Shown here: positions 9,319 through 18,501 of the stretch, one piece after another
How the letters are laid out: every line of letters starts with the position of its first letter
Position numbering within the stretch: position 1 is the first letter of the stretch
Assembly: GCA_040388785.1 (NCBI GenBank)
Contig: JAZKBD010000015.1
Span: forward strand, 1 to 64,000
DNA from: 66-474 sp040388785
GTDB taxonomy: Bacteria; Pseudomonadota; Gammaproteobacteria; Xanthomonadales; Rhodanobacteraceae
DNA length: 64,000 nucleotides
Reading direction: 5' to 3'
The notes under the pieces: model-generated
Databases searched by the model: none
What the model saw: the letters and a program-made list of their open reading frames with translations, nothing else
What the model was told of the DNA's origin: nothing
Made by a program: the position numbers and the translations under genes

Positions 9319-9834
9319 ATGCAAGACCGGGAAGAAGAGCAGGACGAACGCCCCAGCCGCAGCGCACGCCGCCGCGAAGCGCTGGACGTGCTGGCGTTCG
9401 CAAAGCAATTGTCGGAGCTGCCGCCGGCGCGGCTGGCCAAGCTGGAATTGCCAGACGACGTGCGCGATGAGCTGGCCGAAGTGCAGCGCACGCCTTCGCA
9501 CATCGCGCACAAGCGCCAGCTCGCGCACCTGGCCAAACTGATGCGCGCGCACGACGAAGAAACCTTTGCGTCCGCGCGCGCGGCACTGGCCAACGACCGC
9601 GGCAGCAACGCGCGCGAAACGGCCGCCCTGCACCGCGCCGAAGCGCTGCGCGAAGACCTGCTCGGCGACCACGCCGATGCCGCACTCACCGCGTTCATCG
9701 CCGCGCATCCGGGCGTCGACCACCAGCACTTGCGCGCGCTGATCCGGCAATCGCGCCGCGAGCGCGAGACGAACAAGCCGCCGCGCGCGCAACGCGAACT
9801 GTTCCGGCTGCTGCGCAGCTTCGAGCCCTTGTAG
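9319..9834 (+). CDS. darP: Ribosome maturation protein DarP (YjgA, DUF615)
   Basis: DarP/YjgA binds late 50S precursors and promotes peptidyl-transferase-centre maturation. The start at 9319 gives MQDREEEQDERPSRSARRRE. The frame is open upstream but overlaps pmbA on the other strand. The 171-residue, highly charged helical product has the DUF615 hallmarks ALDVLAFAKQLSELP, LPDDVRDELAEVQRT and a C-terminal LIRQSRRERETNKPPRAQR. Its stop codon lies inside a REP-like palindrome. In E. coli yjgA also lies next to pmbA, supporting the call. Confidence 0.92.
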   Translation: MQDREEEQDERPSRSARRREALDVLAFAKQLSELPPARLAKLELPDDVRDELAEVQRTPSHIAHKRQLAHLAKLMRAHDEETFASARAALANDRGSNARETAALHRAEALREDLLGDHADAALTAFIAAHPGVDHQHLRALIRQSRRERETNKPPRAQRELFRLLRSFEPL

Positions 9835-9907
9835 GAGCCAGCCTGCTGGCGATCGCATTTCGCCAAATCATGGCGACAGCGGTCGCGCGCGGGCGCGCTC
9901 CTACAAG
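9829..9907. repeat. REP-type inverted pair (REPIN-like)
   Basis: The left arm starts TTGTAGGAGCCAGCCTGCTG. The right arm, read on the other strand, starts CTTGTAGGAGCGCGCCCGCG. TGTAGGAGC-headed elements are the classical REP family of pseudomonads and xanthomonads. Two arms facing inward form a REPIN. The TAG stop of darP is within the left arm. Confidence 0.75.
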
Positions 9908-9921
9908 TGATTCGGAGCCGA

Positions 9922-11361
9922 TCACGCCGAGGTTCCGCCCACCGTCATCGCGGTGATCTTCGTCGTCGGCATGCCGACGCCGACCGGCACGCTCTGGCCT
10001 TCCTTGCCGCACACGCCGACGCCTTCGTCGAGCTTGAGGTCGTTGCCCAGCATCGCGACGCGCGTCAGCACGTCCGGCCCGGAACCGATCAAGGTCGCGC
10101 CCTTGACCGGCCGCGTGACCTTGCCGTGCTCGATCAGATAGGCCTCGTTGGCGCTGAACACGAACTTGCCATTGGTGATATCGACCTGCCCGCCGCCGAA
10201 GTTGACCGCGTACAAACCGCGCTCGACCGAAGCGATGATTTCGGCCGGATCGCGCTCGCCCGCCAGCATGTAGGTGTTGGTCATGCGCGGCATCGGCAGG
10301 TGCGCGAACGATTCGCGGCGGCCGTTGCCGGTCGGCGCCATGCCCATCAGGCGCGCGTTGTGCTTGTCCTGCATGTAACCGACAAGACGGCCGTTCTCGA
10401 TCAGGGTGGAGCAGTGCGTGGGTGTGCCTTCATCGTCGATCGACAATGAGCCGCGCAGCCCCTGCAAGGTGCCGTCGTCCACCACCGTGACGCCATCGGC
10501 GGCAACCTTGTCGCCCATGCGTCCCGCGAACGCGGACGTACCCTTGCGGTTGAAGTCGCCTTCGAGGCCGTGCCCGATCGCCTCGTGCAGCAACACGCCC
10601 GGCCAGCCCGGACCGAGCACCACGTCCATCGTGCCGGCCGGCGCGTCGACGGCATCGAGATTCACCAGCGCCTGGCGCACGGCTTCGCGGGCCCAGGCGT
10701 GCGCGCGGCCGGAGTCGATCAGCTCGCGGTATGCGCAGCGTCCGCCGCCGCCGGAATGACCCGACTCGCGACGACCCTTCGCTTCCGCGATCACCTGCAC
10801 GTTGATGCGCGTCAGCGGACGCACGTCGGCGGCCAGCGTGCCGTCGGCTGCGGCGATCAGCACCGAATCGTGCGTCGCGTTCATGCTGACGATCACCTGC
10901 CTGATGCGCGGATCGAGGCTGCGCGCGAGTGCATCGAGTTCTCGCAGCAGCGCGATCTTCGCGGCGTTGTCCAGCGCATCGATGGGATCGTCCGCCGGAT
11001 ACAACGCGCGCGCTCCACGAATGCTGAGCGGCTTGCCGGCGCCATTGCCGTCGTTCGCGATCGCGCGTGCCGCGCCCGCGGCTTCCAGCAACTGCGGCAA
11101 CACGATGTCATCGGAATACGCGAAGCCGGTTTTCTCGCCGGATATCGCGCGCACGCCGACGCCCTGCTCGATCGAATGACTGCCATCGCGCACGATGCCG
11201 TCTTCCAGCACCCATGATTCGCTGCGTGAATGCTGGAAGTACAGGTCCGCCGCATCGACGGACGGCGCCATCACGCGCGCGAACACGTGCTCGAGGTCAT
11301 GGGTGGACAAGCCACCCGGCGCGAGCAGGTTGCGTTTGGCGAGTGCGAGCGGAGAATCCAT
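9922..11361 (-). CDS. tldD: Metalloprotease TldD
   Basis: TldD is the zinc-carrying subunit of the TldD/TldE protease. The 479-residue product is full length. The HExxxH metal motif is in LLHEAIGHGLEGDFNRKGTS (about 260-279). Other family blocks are VEQGVGVRAISGEKTGFAY, DDEGTPTH and FSANEAYLIEHGKVTRPVKG. Its partner pmbA lies on the same strand about 630 bp downstream, separated by the oppositely oriented darP. yhdP, rng and maf lie upstream, the same order as in E. coli. Confidence 0.96.
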   Translation of the reverse strand: MDSPLALAKRNLLAPGGLSTHDLEHVFARVMAPSVDAADLYFQHSRSESWVLEDGIVRDGSHSIEQGVGVRAISGEKTGFAYSDDIVLPQLLEAAGAARAIANDGNGAGKPLSIRGARALYPADDPIDALDNAAKIALLRELDALARSLDPRIRQVIVSMNATHDSVLIAAADGTLAADVRPLTRINVQVIAEAKGRRESGHSGGGGRCAYRELIDSGRAHAWAREAVRQALVNLDAVDAPAGTMDVVLGPGWPGVLLHEAIGHGLEGDFNRKGTSAFAGRMGDKVAADGVTVVDDGTLQGLRGSLSIDDEGTPTHCSTLIENGRLVGYMQDKHNARLMGMAPTGNGRRESFAHLPMPRMTNTYMLAGERDPAEIIASVERGLYAVNFGGGQVDITNGKFVFSANEAYLIEHGKVTRPVKGATLIGSGPDVLTRVAMLGNDLKLDEGVGVCGKEGQSVPVGVGMPTTKITAMTVGGTSA

Positions 11362-11431
11362 GCGTGTCGAAACCTTGCGGGGATCATGACAACGTAAGGG
11401 CGATGCCGCCTGATCGCAAGCCGAAGCGCGC

Positions 11432-11737
11432 TCAGTTGTGCATCACGCCGCGCGGCATCGGGTGGATTTCGTAGTGCATGCCGATGCCTGCGGTGATCGC
11501 CGGATCGCGGTCGGTCAACTCGCGCACGCCGGATTCGTCTTCCCGTTCCATGACGCCGATGCCGAAGGCTCCCGCCGGGTCCATCACCAGTCCCAGCACG
11601 AACATGCGCACCGCGCCGCGCGCGATCAAGTCCTGCCAATACAGCGCGTGCCGCTTCATCACGTCGGCCTCTGACGCGGACAGATCCACCGCAAAGGTCT
11701 GACGCGGCGGAACCAGCTTGCAAAAATACGCCTGCAT
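11432..11737 (-). CDS. YciI family protein (YCII-related domain)
   Basis: 101 residues, the size of single-domain YCII proteins, a ferredoxin-like dimeric alpha-beta fold. Visible features are MKRHALYWQDLIARGAVRMF with the conserved His, then VMDPAGAFGIGVME and a C-terminal YEIHPMPRGVMHN. The family is cytosolic with mostly unknown reactions; a few members act on small chlorinated or muconolactone-like molecules. It sits between yhdP and tldD on the same strand, so it may share their transcript. It is an insertion relative to the E. coli order. Confidence 0.8.
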   Translation of the reverse strand: MQAYFCKLVPPRQTFAVDLSASEADVMKRHALYWQDLIARGAVRMFVLGLVMDPAGAFGIGVMEREDESGVRELTDRDPAITAGIGMHYEIHPMPRGVMHN

Positions 11738-11767
11738 GGCGGTGTCTCCGAGGTGGCCGGCGCGATG

Positions 11768-14700
11768 CTACTGCGCGGACGCCGGCAGCGCAGGCGCAGT
11801 GCTGCCGGACGCCGCCGGCAGCGCGGTCGAGGCCGACGATGACGGCGTTGCGCCGGTGGATGCGGCGGGCACGGGCGCCGACGCCACGGTCTCGATCTTC
11901 GGCTTGTCCCAACTTCCGGTGACGCGATAGATGCTGCCCGCGGCCTTGTTGATGCCCTTGCCGATCAGGCCCTGCACCACCAGTCCGGCCGCCGCGCCGA
12001 CCGGGCCGCCGATCACCGCGCCGACCACCGGCAGCGTGCCGCCGACGTGCGGCGTCACATCGACAGTGAGGTCATAATCGCGTGCGCGGAATCCGGTGCG
12101 CCCCTGCATCACGATGCGCGCCGCGGGCGCCATGATCACCATGTTTTGCGTGAAGGCACTGCCGTCCTTCAGCGTGAAGTTGGCGGATGCTTGGTCGAAA
12201 CCGAAACCCGACTTGAACACGTCGCCGAAGTGCAGCATCAGCCGGCTGGGCAAATCGCGCAGCGACAGCAGGCCCAGCAATCGGCCGAGGCCCGGCTTCA
12301 CCGCGAGGATGCGGCCCTCGCCCGCCTTGATGTCGAGCTTGCCGCTCATCCATGCCAGCGAGAATCCCGACGGCGCGCCGGGCCAGGTGCCATCGATGTG
12401 CACGTGCGCATCCTTGCCGCCCGCGAGCAGCCCGCTGAATCCGAACGCCGCGAGCGTCTTGCCGAAATCATGCGAGCTGATGTCGATGACCATCTGCGAC
12501 GTGCTCGTGCGCGTGCTGCCGTTCCAGTTGCCGTGCGACTGGATGGTGAAATCGGCGCCCTTCGAATCGAACTTGCTGATGAACATGCCCTGCAGCGTCG
12601 GCGCACTTTCGAACGTGGTCGTGCCGAGCTGCGCCTTGCCGAGCCTGAGGTCGCCGATGCGCACGTGCAGCGGCGGAATCGAGAACGGCGCGACCGGCGA
12701 TGTCACCTGCGGCGGCGGCGGCGGACCGGGTGTTTTCGGCGGCGGCGGCTCGGGCCAGTACAGGTGCTGGAAATCCGCGCTGATGCCGCGGGTGGCGAGA
12801 TCACTGGTCGGCAGGTCGATCGTGCCTTTCACCGCGGCGCCCTCGAACGCGATCGCATCGCTTCGCGCGCCCGCCTCGAACGAAAACTGCAACGCGCCGA
12901 GATCGGTGCCGAACACTTGCGCGGCATCCGTGGAAACGTCCGCGCGCGAGAGTTGCGGGAATGCGCCGCCCGATGATCCGCCCAGCGCCTGCTCGATCCA
13001 GCCGCTCACGTCCATGCGCGGCGCGTGTCCGCGCACGGCCAGACCCTGCGCGGGCATTTCCGTAGGCAACGTGCTGCCGAAGTTCATCGCCATCGCAGTG
13101 GGCAACTTGCGCGCCGGATCGGCGAGGCGCCCGCGCACCTGCAGCACGTCGCCCAGCGAAACCGTCAGCGGCGCACCGGCTGGCGGCAGTTGCAGGCTCA
13201 GGTGCAGCGGCAGTTCCGAGTTCGCAGGTTTGTCCAATGGCGCCGGAAAATCCAGGGCGATGCCCGCGAGGCTCGATTTCAAATCGAGGATCGGCGTCAC
13301 CGGCGCGCTGCCCTGCCCCGCGACAACATTCACACCAATGTGGAACGGCGCGACGCCACTGGCGTGCGCCGCCAGGCCGCCCAGATCGGGATAACCCTGC
13401 ACCAGCGTCTGCGCCGACACGCGGGTGTCCAGCGACGCCTCGACGATGTCTTTCGGATCGCTGACGTTGCCGCTGCCGACCGCAATGGAAAGTTTCGCGG
13501 GCGCGCCGCGGAACATCGCCGAAAGACCATTGGCGTGAAAACCCTTGCTGTCGATCTGCAATGGTCCGTCTAGACCCTTCAGCGCGAGATTCCATTTGCT
13601 CGCGGTGACGTCGGCCTTGGCGAGATCGACCTGGCCGCCCAGCGTGAAGTTCTCCGCGTGCGCGAGCGGGATCGCCAGTTTGATGCCGAACTTGCCGGTG
13701 CCGCCGACCTGCAATCCCTGCAGCGCATCGAGCGCGCCCGCGCCGACCGGACTGTGGCGCACGAAGTCCAGCAGTTGCGCGCCGCTGCCGCCGCCCTGGA
13801 TGTCGAGTCCGAGCGTGCCATCGTGGAGGTCGGGTATCGACGCCACCGCGTGCGTCGCGGTGACGCCCTGCACCGTCGCATGCGTGGCGACGATACCCAT
13901 GCGGTTGTCGACGAAATCCACCGCCGCATCCACGCCGGTCGCGCGCGGCCAGTTGTCGGCAAAATCGAACGTGGCGTTCTGCACCGTGCCGGTCGCCTCG
14001 AAGCGACCCGTGCGATCGAGGAACGGCCAGTGATCGAGGTCGCCATGGATCACCACGCGCGCCGACGTCACTTCGCCACCGACCAGCGCGTGATCCAGCC
14101 ACGCGACCAGCGATGGCGGCATGCTGCGGTACGGCCAGAACAAATCCGCATCCGCCACCTTGGCACGATCGAGCACCGCATAAGCGGAAACGAACGGACG
14201 ACGTCCGCCGCCCGGCCAGACCAGCCGCGCGCGCGCGCTGCCGGCAAGTTCGCCGTTGTCGAAATGCAGGCCGTCGGCGGCGATGTTCCACAAGCCATCT
14301 TCGCGCCACGCCACCAGGCTGCCGCCCAGCTGCTTCAACACGAACGGCTTGCGGAACACATCGGTTACGGCGAGGGTGGCGGCCTGCGGCGGAAGCTCCA
14401 ATGACAACGCCTGGTCGTCCGCGCGCACGACGCCCTGCGCCAGCACGATGCCGGGCACCGCGCCGGTCGCCGCCGCGCCGAGATTCGAGAAGCGCACGGT
14501 CGCGTCGTAACGACCGTTCTGCTGCCATGCCACCGCCGCGTCGTCGATCTGCGCATAGGGGCGCGCGTGATCCACCCACTGTGCGAATGTTGGTGGCGCC
14601 TGCGGCGCCATCGCCAGCAGCGAAAGCCACGGCGCAAGATCCACAGCATGCGCGGCGGCCGTCACGCGCCACGCGTTCGAGTGGCCACGCACGTGCACGA

Positions 14701-15648
14701 CCAGGCCGCCGGCCTGGTCGATGTTCGCGCGCGGCTTGCCCGGTCCGCGCCATGCGATGTCCCAGCCGTCCTGCGCACGCGTCAACTTCGCGACACCCGC
14801 GAGTGACGCCAGATCGACCGCGCGCCCGTCCGGTCCGGTCGCCGCGAGACGACTAAGGCTGTAGCGCGCCGCCGCGGACACCAGCTTGCCGTTTTGCCAA
14901 CGGCCCCACAGCTCGATGTCACCGCGACCACCCTGCACCGCATAGCCGCGCAGATCCACGCCGCGCGCCGCCGCGGCGAGATCGAGGTCCCGAGTCGCGA
15001 CATGCAGCGCGTAATCGCGTGCGCCCGTGCTCATGCTGCCGTTGATCGTGACCGCCTGCTGCGTGCCCATCTGCTGCACGCTGCCGCCGAAGCGGATCAC
15101 GTCGCCGACGTTCACCACCCGCAGGCGTGGCGCCAACAGGCGCCACGAACGTCCACGATGTCCACGCGCAGATCGCTCAAGTCGAGATCGACCGGCAGCG
15201 ATTGCAGCGGCGCGTGCGTTTCCCCCGACGAATTGCCGAACCCGACCACCTGCCAGCCCGACGCCGTGTGCTCGACGCGCAATTCCATGCCGCTCAGGCG
15301 CAGCGTGATCCAGCGATGCGCCGGCCGCAGCCACGCGCTGAAATCAAGCTTCAGCGACGCGTGCCGCAAGGTGATCGACTTGCCGCCCGGCTGCGCCGGC
15401 CCCAGCGTCAGGCCGCGCACCATCAGCAACGGGCCCGCCGGCTGCCATCGGCTGGAAATTCCCGAGAAGCTCACCGGCCGGTGCAGACGCGAGGACAACT
15501 GGCGCGCAATGAAATTCGGGTAATGCGTCGCGACCGGCAACAGCACCTGCACGATGCCCATCAAGACCGCCGCCGCAATCAGCAGGCCCGCGATCAGCGC
15601 TGTCAACGCGAACCGCGCGCGGCGCAGGTGGTGGCGCCATGCGCTCAT
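11768..15648 (-). pseudogene. yhdP: YhdP family AsmA-like phospholipid transporter, frameshifted
   Basis: YhdP is a very long inner-membrane-anchored, periplasm-spanning beta-groove protein thought to carry phospholipids to the outer membrane, redundantly with TamB and YdbH. The N-terminal part (start 15648, MSAWRHHLRRARFALTALIA, one membrane helix, then VSFSGISSRWQPAGPLLMVRG) breaks near 15147-15157. The remaining roughly 1,150 residues continue in another frame (RSWRLLAPRLRVVNVGD onward) to GLVVQGLIGKGINKAAGSIY. One base is missing, or two are extra, next to a GGCGCC inverted pair. Together the parts give a full-length protein, so a sequencing error is as likely as real inactivation. Confidence 0.88.
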
Positions 15649-16000
15649 GACGCGACCATCTTTCGTATCGTGTGCGTGCACTCAGGTGCCGCAACGTTCT
15701 TGCGTCCTTTCCGCACATCTTTAGACGCTTTCCACACGGCGTCCATGTCTTTTTTCCACTCGCCGTGTTCGAGGGGTCCCGAATGGCGCGCTACCTGCGC
15801 GCACGTGCTGGCGAAGCAGGCAAATGGGTCTTGCTCCGAAGGAGGCCATGGATGGCCGGCATCGAAGCAAAGCTTTTGCGGGGCCCCTGTGCTGCGGTGA
15901 GGGTCGGACGAAAAGGCCCGCAGGGTGGGCGCAAGGGATTGCGCCCGCTTGCCGCCGCGCCATGGATGGCGCGTCGGCAAGCCCGGCCGGCCCGATCGGA

Positions 16001-16026
16001 TTTTTCGTCCACGGATGGACGAAAAA
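16001..16026. terminator. Symmetric hairpin flanked by T/A runs, possible bidirectional terminator
   Basis: TTTTTCGTCCA, loop CGGA, TGGACGAAAAA: an 11-bp perfect stem that would present a U-run in either direction. It lies 214 bp past the rng stop codon and upstream of yhdP, so it could separate the two transcripts. Confidence 0.4.
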
Positions 16027-16053
16027 CGCAGCACCGGGGTGGCCTTCTCTTTG

Positions 16054-16087
16054 GTGACTTTCTCTTGGCCACGCAAGAGAAAGTTAC
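16054..16087. repeat. 14-bp stem hairpin with CTCTTG/CAAGAG core
   Basis: GTGACTTTCTCTTG pairs with CAAGAGAAAGTTAC across the 6-nt loop GCCACG with one G-T pair. ACTTTCTCTTGGCCACGCAAGAGAAAGT-type palindromes are a recurring non-coding element in this bacterial group. Confidence 0.55.
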
Positions 16088-16239
16088 CCGCGCCCCCGGG
16101 AGGGGCGCGGAAAAAGACAGGGATGTCGCATAATGAATCATAAGCTCCCGGGCTTGCCCCCATCCGCCCTTCGGGCACCACGGAGTTTTTGGCCAGGGAT
16201 GGCGGCTCTCCCCGCAAGCGGAGGAAGGAAATGCAGGCA

Positions 16240-17805
16240 TCAAAGCAACACGACATCGAACTGCTCCTGCCCGTACTGCTCCTCGGGTTGGAAGCGGATC
16301 GACTTCCCGATGAAGGCCTCCAGTTCGGCGACCGCGGACGATTCCTCTTCCAGCATGCGCGCGACGACTTTCGGCGAGGCCAGCACCAGCAATTTCTCGG
16401 CGTCGAACTGGCGCACCGCGCGGGTGATCTCGCGGAAGATTTCGTAGCCGACGGTTTCGGCGGTTTTCAAAATACCGCGACCGGCGCACGTGGGGCACGG
16501 TTCGCACAGTTGCCGCGCCAGGCTTTCGGTGGTGCGCTTGCGCGTCATCTCGACCAGGCCGAGCGGACTCATTTCATACACGGTGGTCTTGGCGTGGTCG
16601 CGAGCCAGTGCTTTTTCGAGCGTGCGCAGCACCTGGCGCTTGTGCTCGTCGTCGTGCATGTCGATGAAGTCAATGATGATGATGCCGCCGAGGTTGCGCA
16701 GCCTGAGTTGCCGTGCGGACGCCTGCGCGGCTTCGAGGTTGGTGCGAAACGCGGTTTCCTCGAGATTGCGCGAACCAAGATAGGCGCCGGTGTTGACGTC
16801 GATGGTGGTCATCGCTTCGGTCTGGTCGACGATCAGGTAGCCGCCGGACTTCAGGTCAACGCGGCGCCCCAACGCGCGCAGGATTTCTTCTNNNNNNNNN
16901 NTCTGGTCGATCACCAGATAGCCACCCGATTTGAGCGGCACTTCCTTGCGCAAGGCTTTCTGGATTTCGTCCTCGACACCGTAAAGATCGAAGATCGGCC
17001 GTTCGCCGGGATAGTGTTCAATGCGATCGGTCAGCGCGGGCATGAACTGCCGCGCGAATTCCAGCGTGCGCTGGAACGTCTCGTGCGAATCCACGCGTAC
17101 TTTTTCGATGTCATCGTGCATCAGGTCGCGCAGCACGCGCAGCGGCAGCGCCGGTTCCTCATAGACGCGCTGACCGGGCTCCGCGTGCGCAATCGCCTCG
17201 GAAACCGTTTGCCACACGCGGGTCACGTAGGCGACGTCTTCGCCGAGGGCCTCGGCGTCCAGGCCTTCGGCATTGGTGCGCGCGATCAGGCCGAAACCGT
17301 TGCCCGCCAGGCCGGCCATGATGCCGCGCAGGCGCTCGCGTTCGACTTCGTCGTCGATGCGTACCGACACGCCGCGCGCCGCGCTCTCCGGCAGCAGCAC
17401 CAGGTAGCGCGATGGAATGGAAAGATGCGTGGACAACCGCGCGCCCTTGCTGCCGATCGGATCCTTGATGACCTGCACGATCACGCGCTGGCCTTCGTGC
17501 ACCAATTCGGTGATCGGCGGCACGCTGGCGGGCGGCGCCGGCATCACGCTGCCTTCGATGGGCTCGGCATTGAGGACGGGATGCGCCATGTCCGCCGCGT
17601 GCAGGAACGCGCTCCGCTCGAGACCGACGTCCACGAACGCGGCCTGCATGCCCGGCATCACGCGCTTGACGCGACCGCAATAGATGTTGCCGACATAGCC
17701 GCGACGCCCGCTGCGTTCGACGTGCACCTCCTGCAGCATGCCGTTCTCGACCACGCCGACGCGCGCCTCGCGGGGCGTGACGTTGATCAGGATTTCCTCG
17801 GTCAT
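16240..17805 (-). CDS. rng: Ribonuclease G (interrupted by gap with redundant flanks)
   Basis: RNase G is the RNase E-like endonuclease that processes 16S rRNA 5' ends and decays mRNA. The start at 17805 gives MTEEILINVTPREARVGVVE. The S1 domain follows (YVGNIYCGRVKRVMPGMQAA), then the catalytic domain with TTIDVNTGAYLG and the DFIDMHD metal-binding Asp, and the zinc link CEPCPTCAG. A 10-N gap (16892-16901) falls inside the catalytic domain. The sequence before the gap (LRKEVPLKSGGYLVIDQ) and after it (LGRRVDLKSGGYLIVDQTEA) encode the same family segment in clearly different DNA, so the join duplicates a region from two divergent sources. It lies 75 bp downstream of maf. Confidence 0.92.
   Translation of the reverse strand: MTEEILINVTPREARVGVVENGMLQEVHVERSGRRGYVGNIYCGRVKRVMPGMQAAFVDVGLERSAFLHAADMAHPVLNAEPIEGSVMPAPPASVPPITELVHEGQRVIVQVIKDPIGSKGARLSTHLSIPSRYLVLLPESAARGVSVRIDDEVERERLRGIMAGLAGNGFGLIARTNAEGLDAEALGEDVAYVTRVWQTVSEAIAHAEPGQRVYEEPALPLRVLRDLMHDDIEKVRVDSHETFQRTLEFARQFMPALTDRIEHYPGERPIFDLYGVEDEIQKALRKEVPLKSGGYLVIDQXXXXEEILRALGRRVDLKSGGYLIVDQTEAMTTIDVNTGAYLGSRNLEETAFRTNLEAAQASARQLRLRNLGGIIIIDFIDMHDDEHKRQVLRTLEKALARDHAKTTVYEMSPLGLVEMTRKRTTESLARQLCEPCPTCAGRGILKTAETVGYEIFREITRAVRQFDAEKLLVLASPKVVARMLEEESSAVAELEAFIGKSIRFQPEEQYGQEQFDVVLL
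16892..16901. other. Assembly gap (10 N) within rng, flanks encode the same segment
   Basis: Ten N. Both sides encode KSGGYL(V/I)(I/V)DQ, which occurs once in RNase G. See the finding on this join. Confidence 0.95.
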
Positions 17806-17880
17806 GGGGACACCCGCAGGTCGCAAGCCCTTCTTATATCCGGGCGCCTGTGTACCTGTCGATGCACGAAACCCGCCCGT

Positions 17881-18462
17881 TCAGTGCCCGTCACGCCAGC
17901 CGCCGGCTTCGCGCAGCAGACGCACGGTCTCGAACAGCGGCAGGCCCATCACGCCCGAATAGCTGCCGGACAGGTGCGCGATGAAAGCGGCCGCGCGTCC
18001 CTGGATGGCGTATGCGCCGGCCTTGCCGAACGGCTCGCCGGTGGCGACGTAATCCGCGATGATGCGTTCGTCCAGTTCCGCGAAGCTCACGGCGGACACG
18101 CTGGTGGCGATGCGTTCTCCTTTTGTGCTCACGCAACACACGACCGAAATCACGTCATGCGTGCGGCCGGACAACGCGCGCAGCATCGCCGCCGCTTGCG
18201 CCGGATCGCGCGGCTTGCCGAACACGCGGTCGGCCAGTACCACTTCGGTGTCGGCGCCCAGGACGAGCGCATCGGGATCGCGACGGAGCACGCGTTCCAG
18301 ACCCGCGCGTGCTTTCTCGCGCGCCACGCGCTCGACGTAAACCTGCGGCGACTCGCCGGCACCGCGCACTTCCGGCACGTCCACGTCGATCGTTTCGAAG
18401 ACCGTGCCGATCTGCGCGAGCAGTTCACGACGGCGTGGCGATTGCGAGGCGAGCCAAAGCAT
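17881..18462 (-). CDS. maf: Maf/YhdE family nucleoside-triphosphate pyrophosphatase
   Basis: Maf proteins hydrolyse non-canonical or surplus NTPs (YhdE prefers dTTP/UTP) to monophosphates. The 193-residue product starts MLWLASQSPRRRELLAQIG, containing the SxSPRR phosphate-binding signature. It continues with VLGADTEVVL and LSGRTHDVISVV, then DYVATGEPFGKAGAYAIQG and GSYSGVMGLPLFET, all family blocks. It is immediately upstream of rng, the conserved maf-rng arrangement. Confidence 0.95.
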   Translation of the reverse strand: MLWLASQSPRRRELLAQIGTVFETIDVDVPEVRGAGESPQVYVERVAREKARAGLERVLRRDPDALVLGADTEVVLADRVFGKPRDPAQAAAMLRALSGRTHDVISVVCCVSTKGERIATSVSAVSFAELDERIIADYVATGEPFGKAGAYAIQGRAAAFIAHLSGSYSGVMGLPLFETVRLLREAGGWRDGH

Positions 18463-18501
18463 TGCGCAAGCATAACGCGCGGGCTGATGTTCCTTTGCCC
18501 A

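Larger units (their letters stand above)
15649..16239. repeat. Gene-free repeat-rich intergenic segment between rng and yhdP
   Basis: About 590 bp with no credible gene. It contains CCATGGATGGC-type words several times, two strong hairpins, and ORF fragments in several frames that look like the non-coding dispersed repeats common in xanthomonads (translations such as DFLLATQEKVTRAPGR recur as spurious proteins). I interpret it as a dispersed repeat; copy number elsewhere in the genome cannot be seen here. Confidence 0.45.

Noticed and set aside
15681..16133. Plus-strand ORF of about 153 codons between yhdP and rng
   Set aside because: Its translation matches the style of spurious repeat-derived proteins, overlaps hairpins and has no ribosome binding site.
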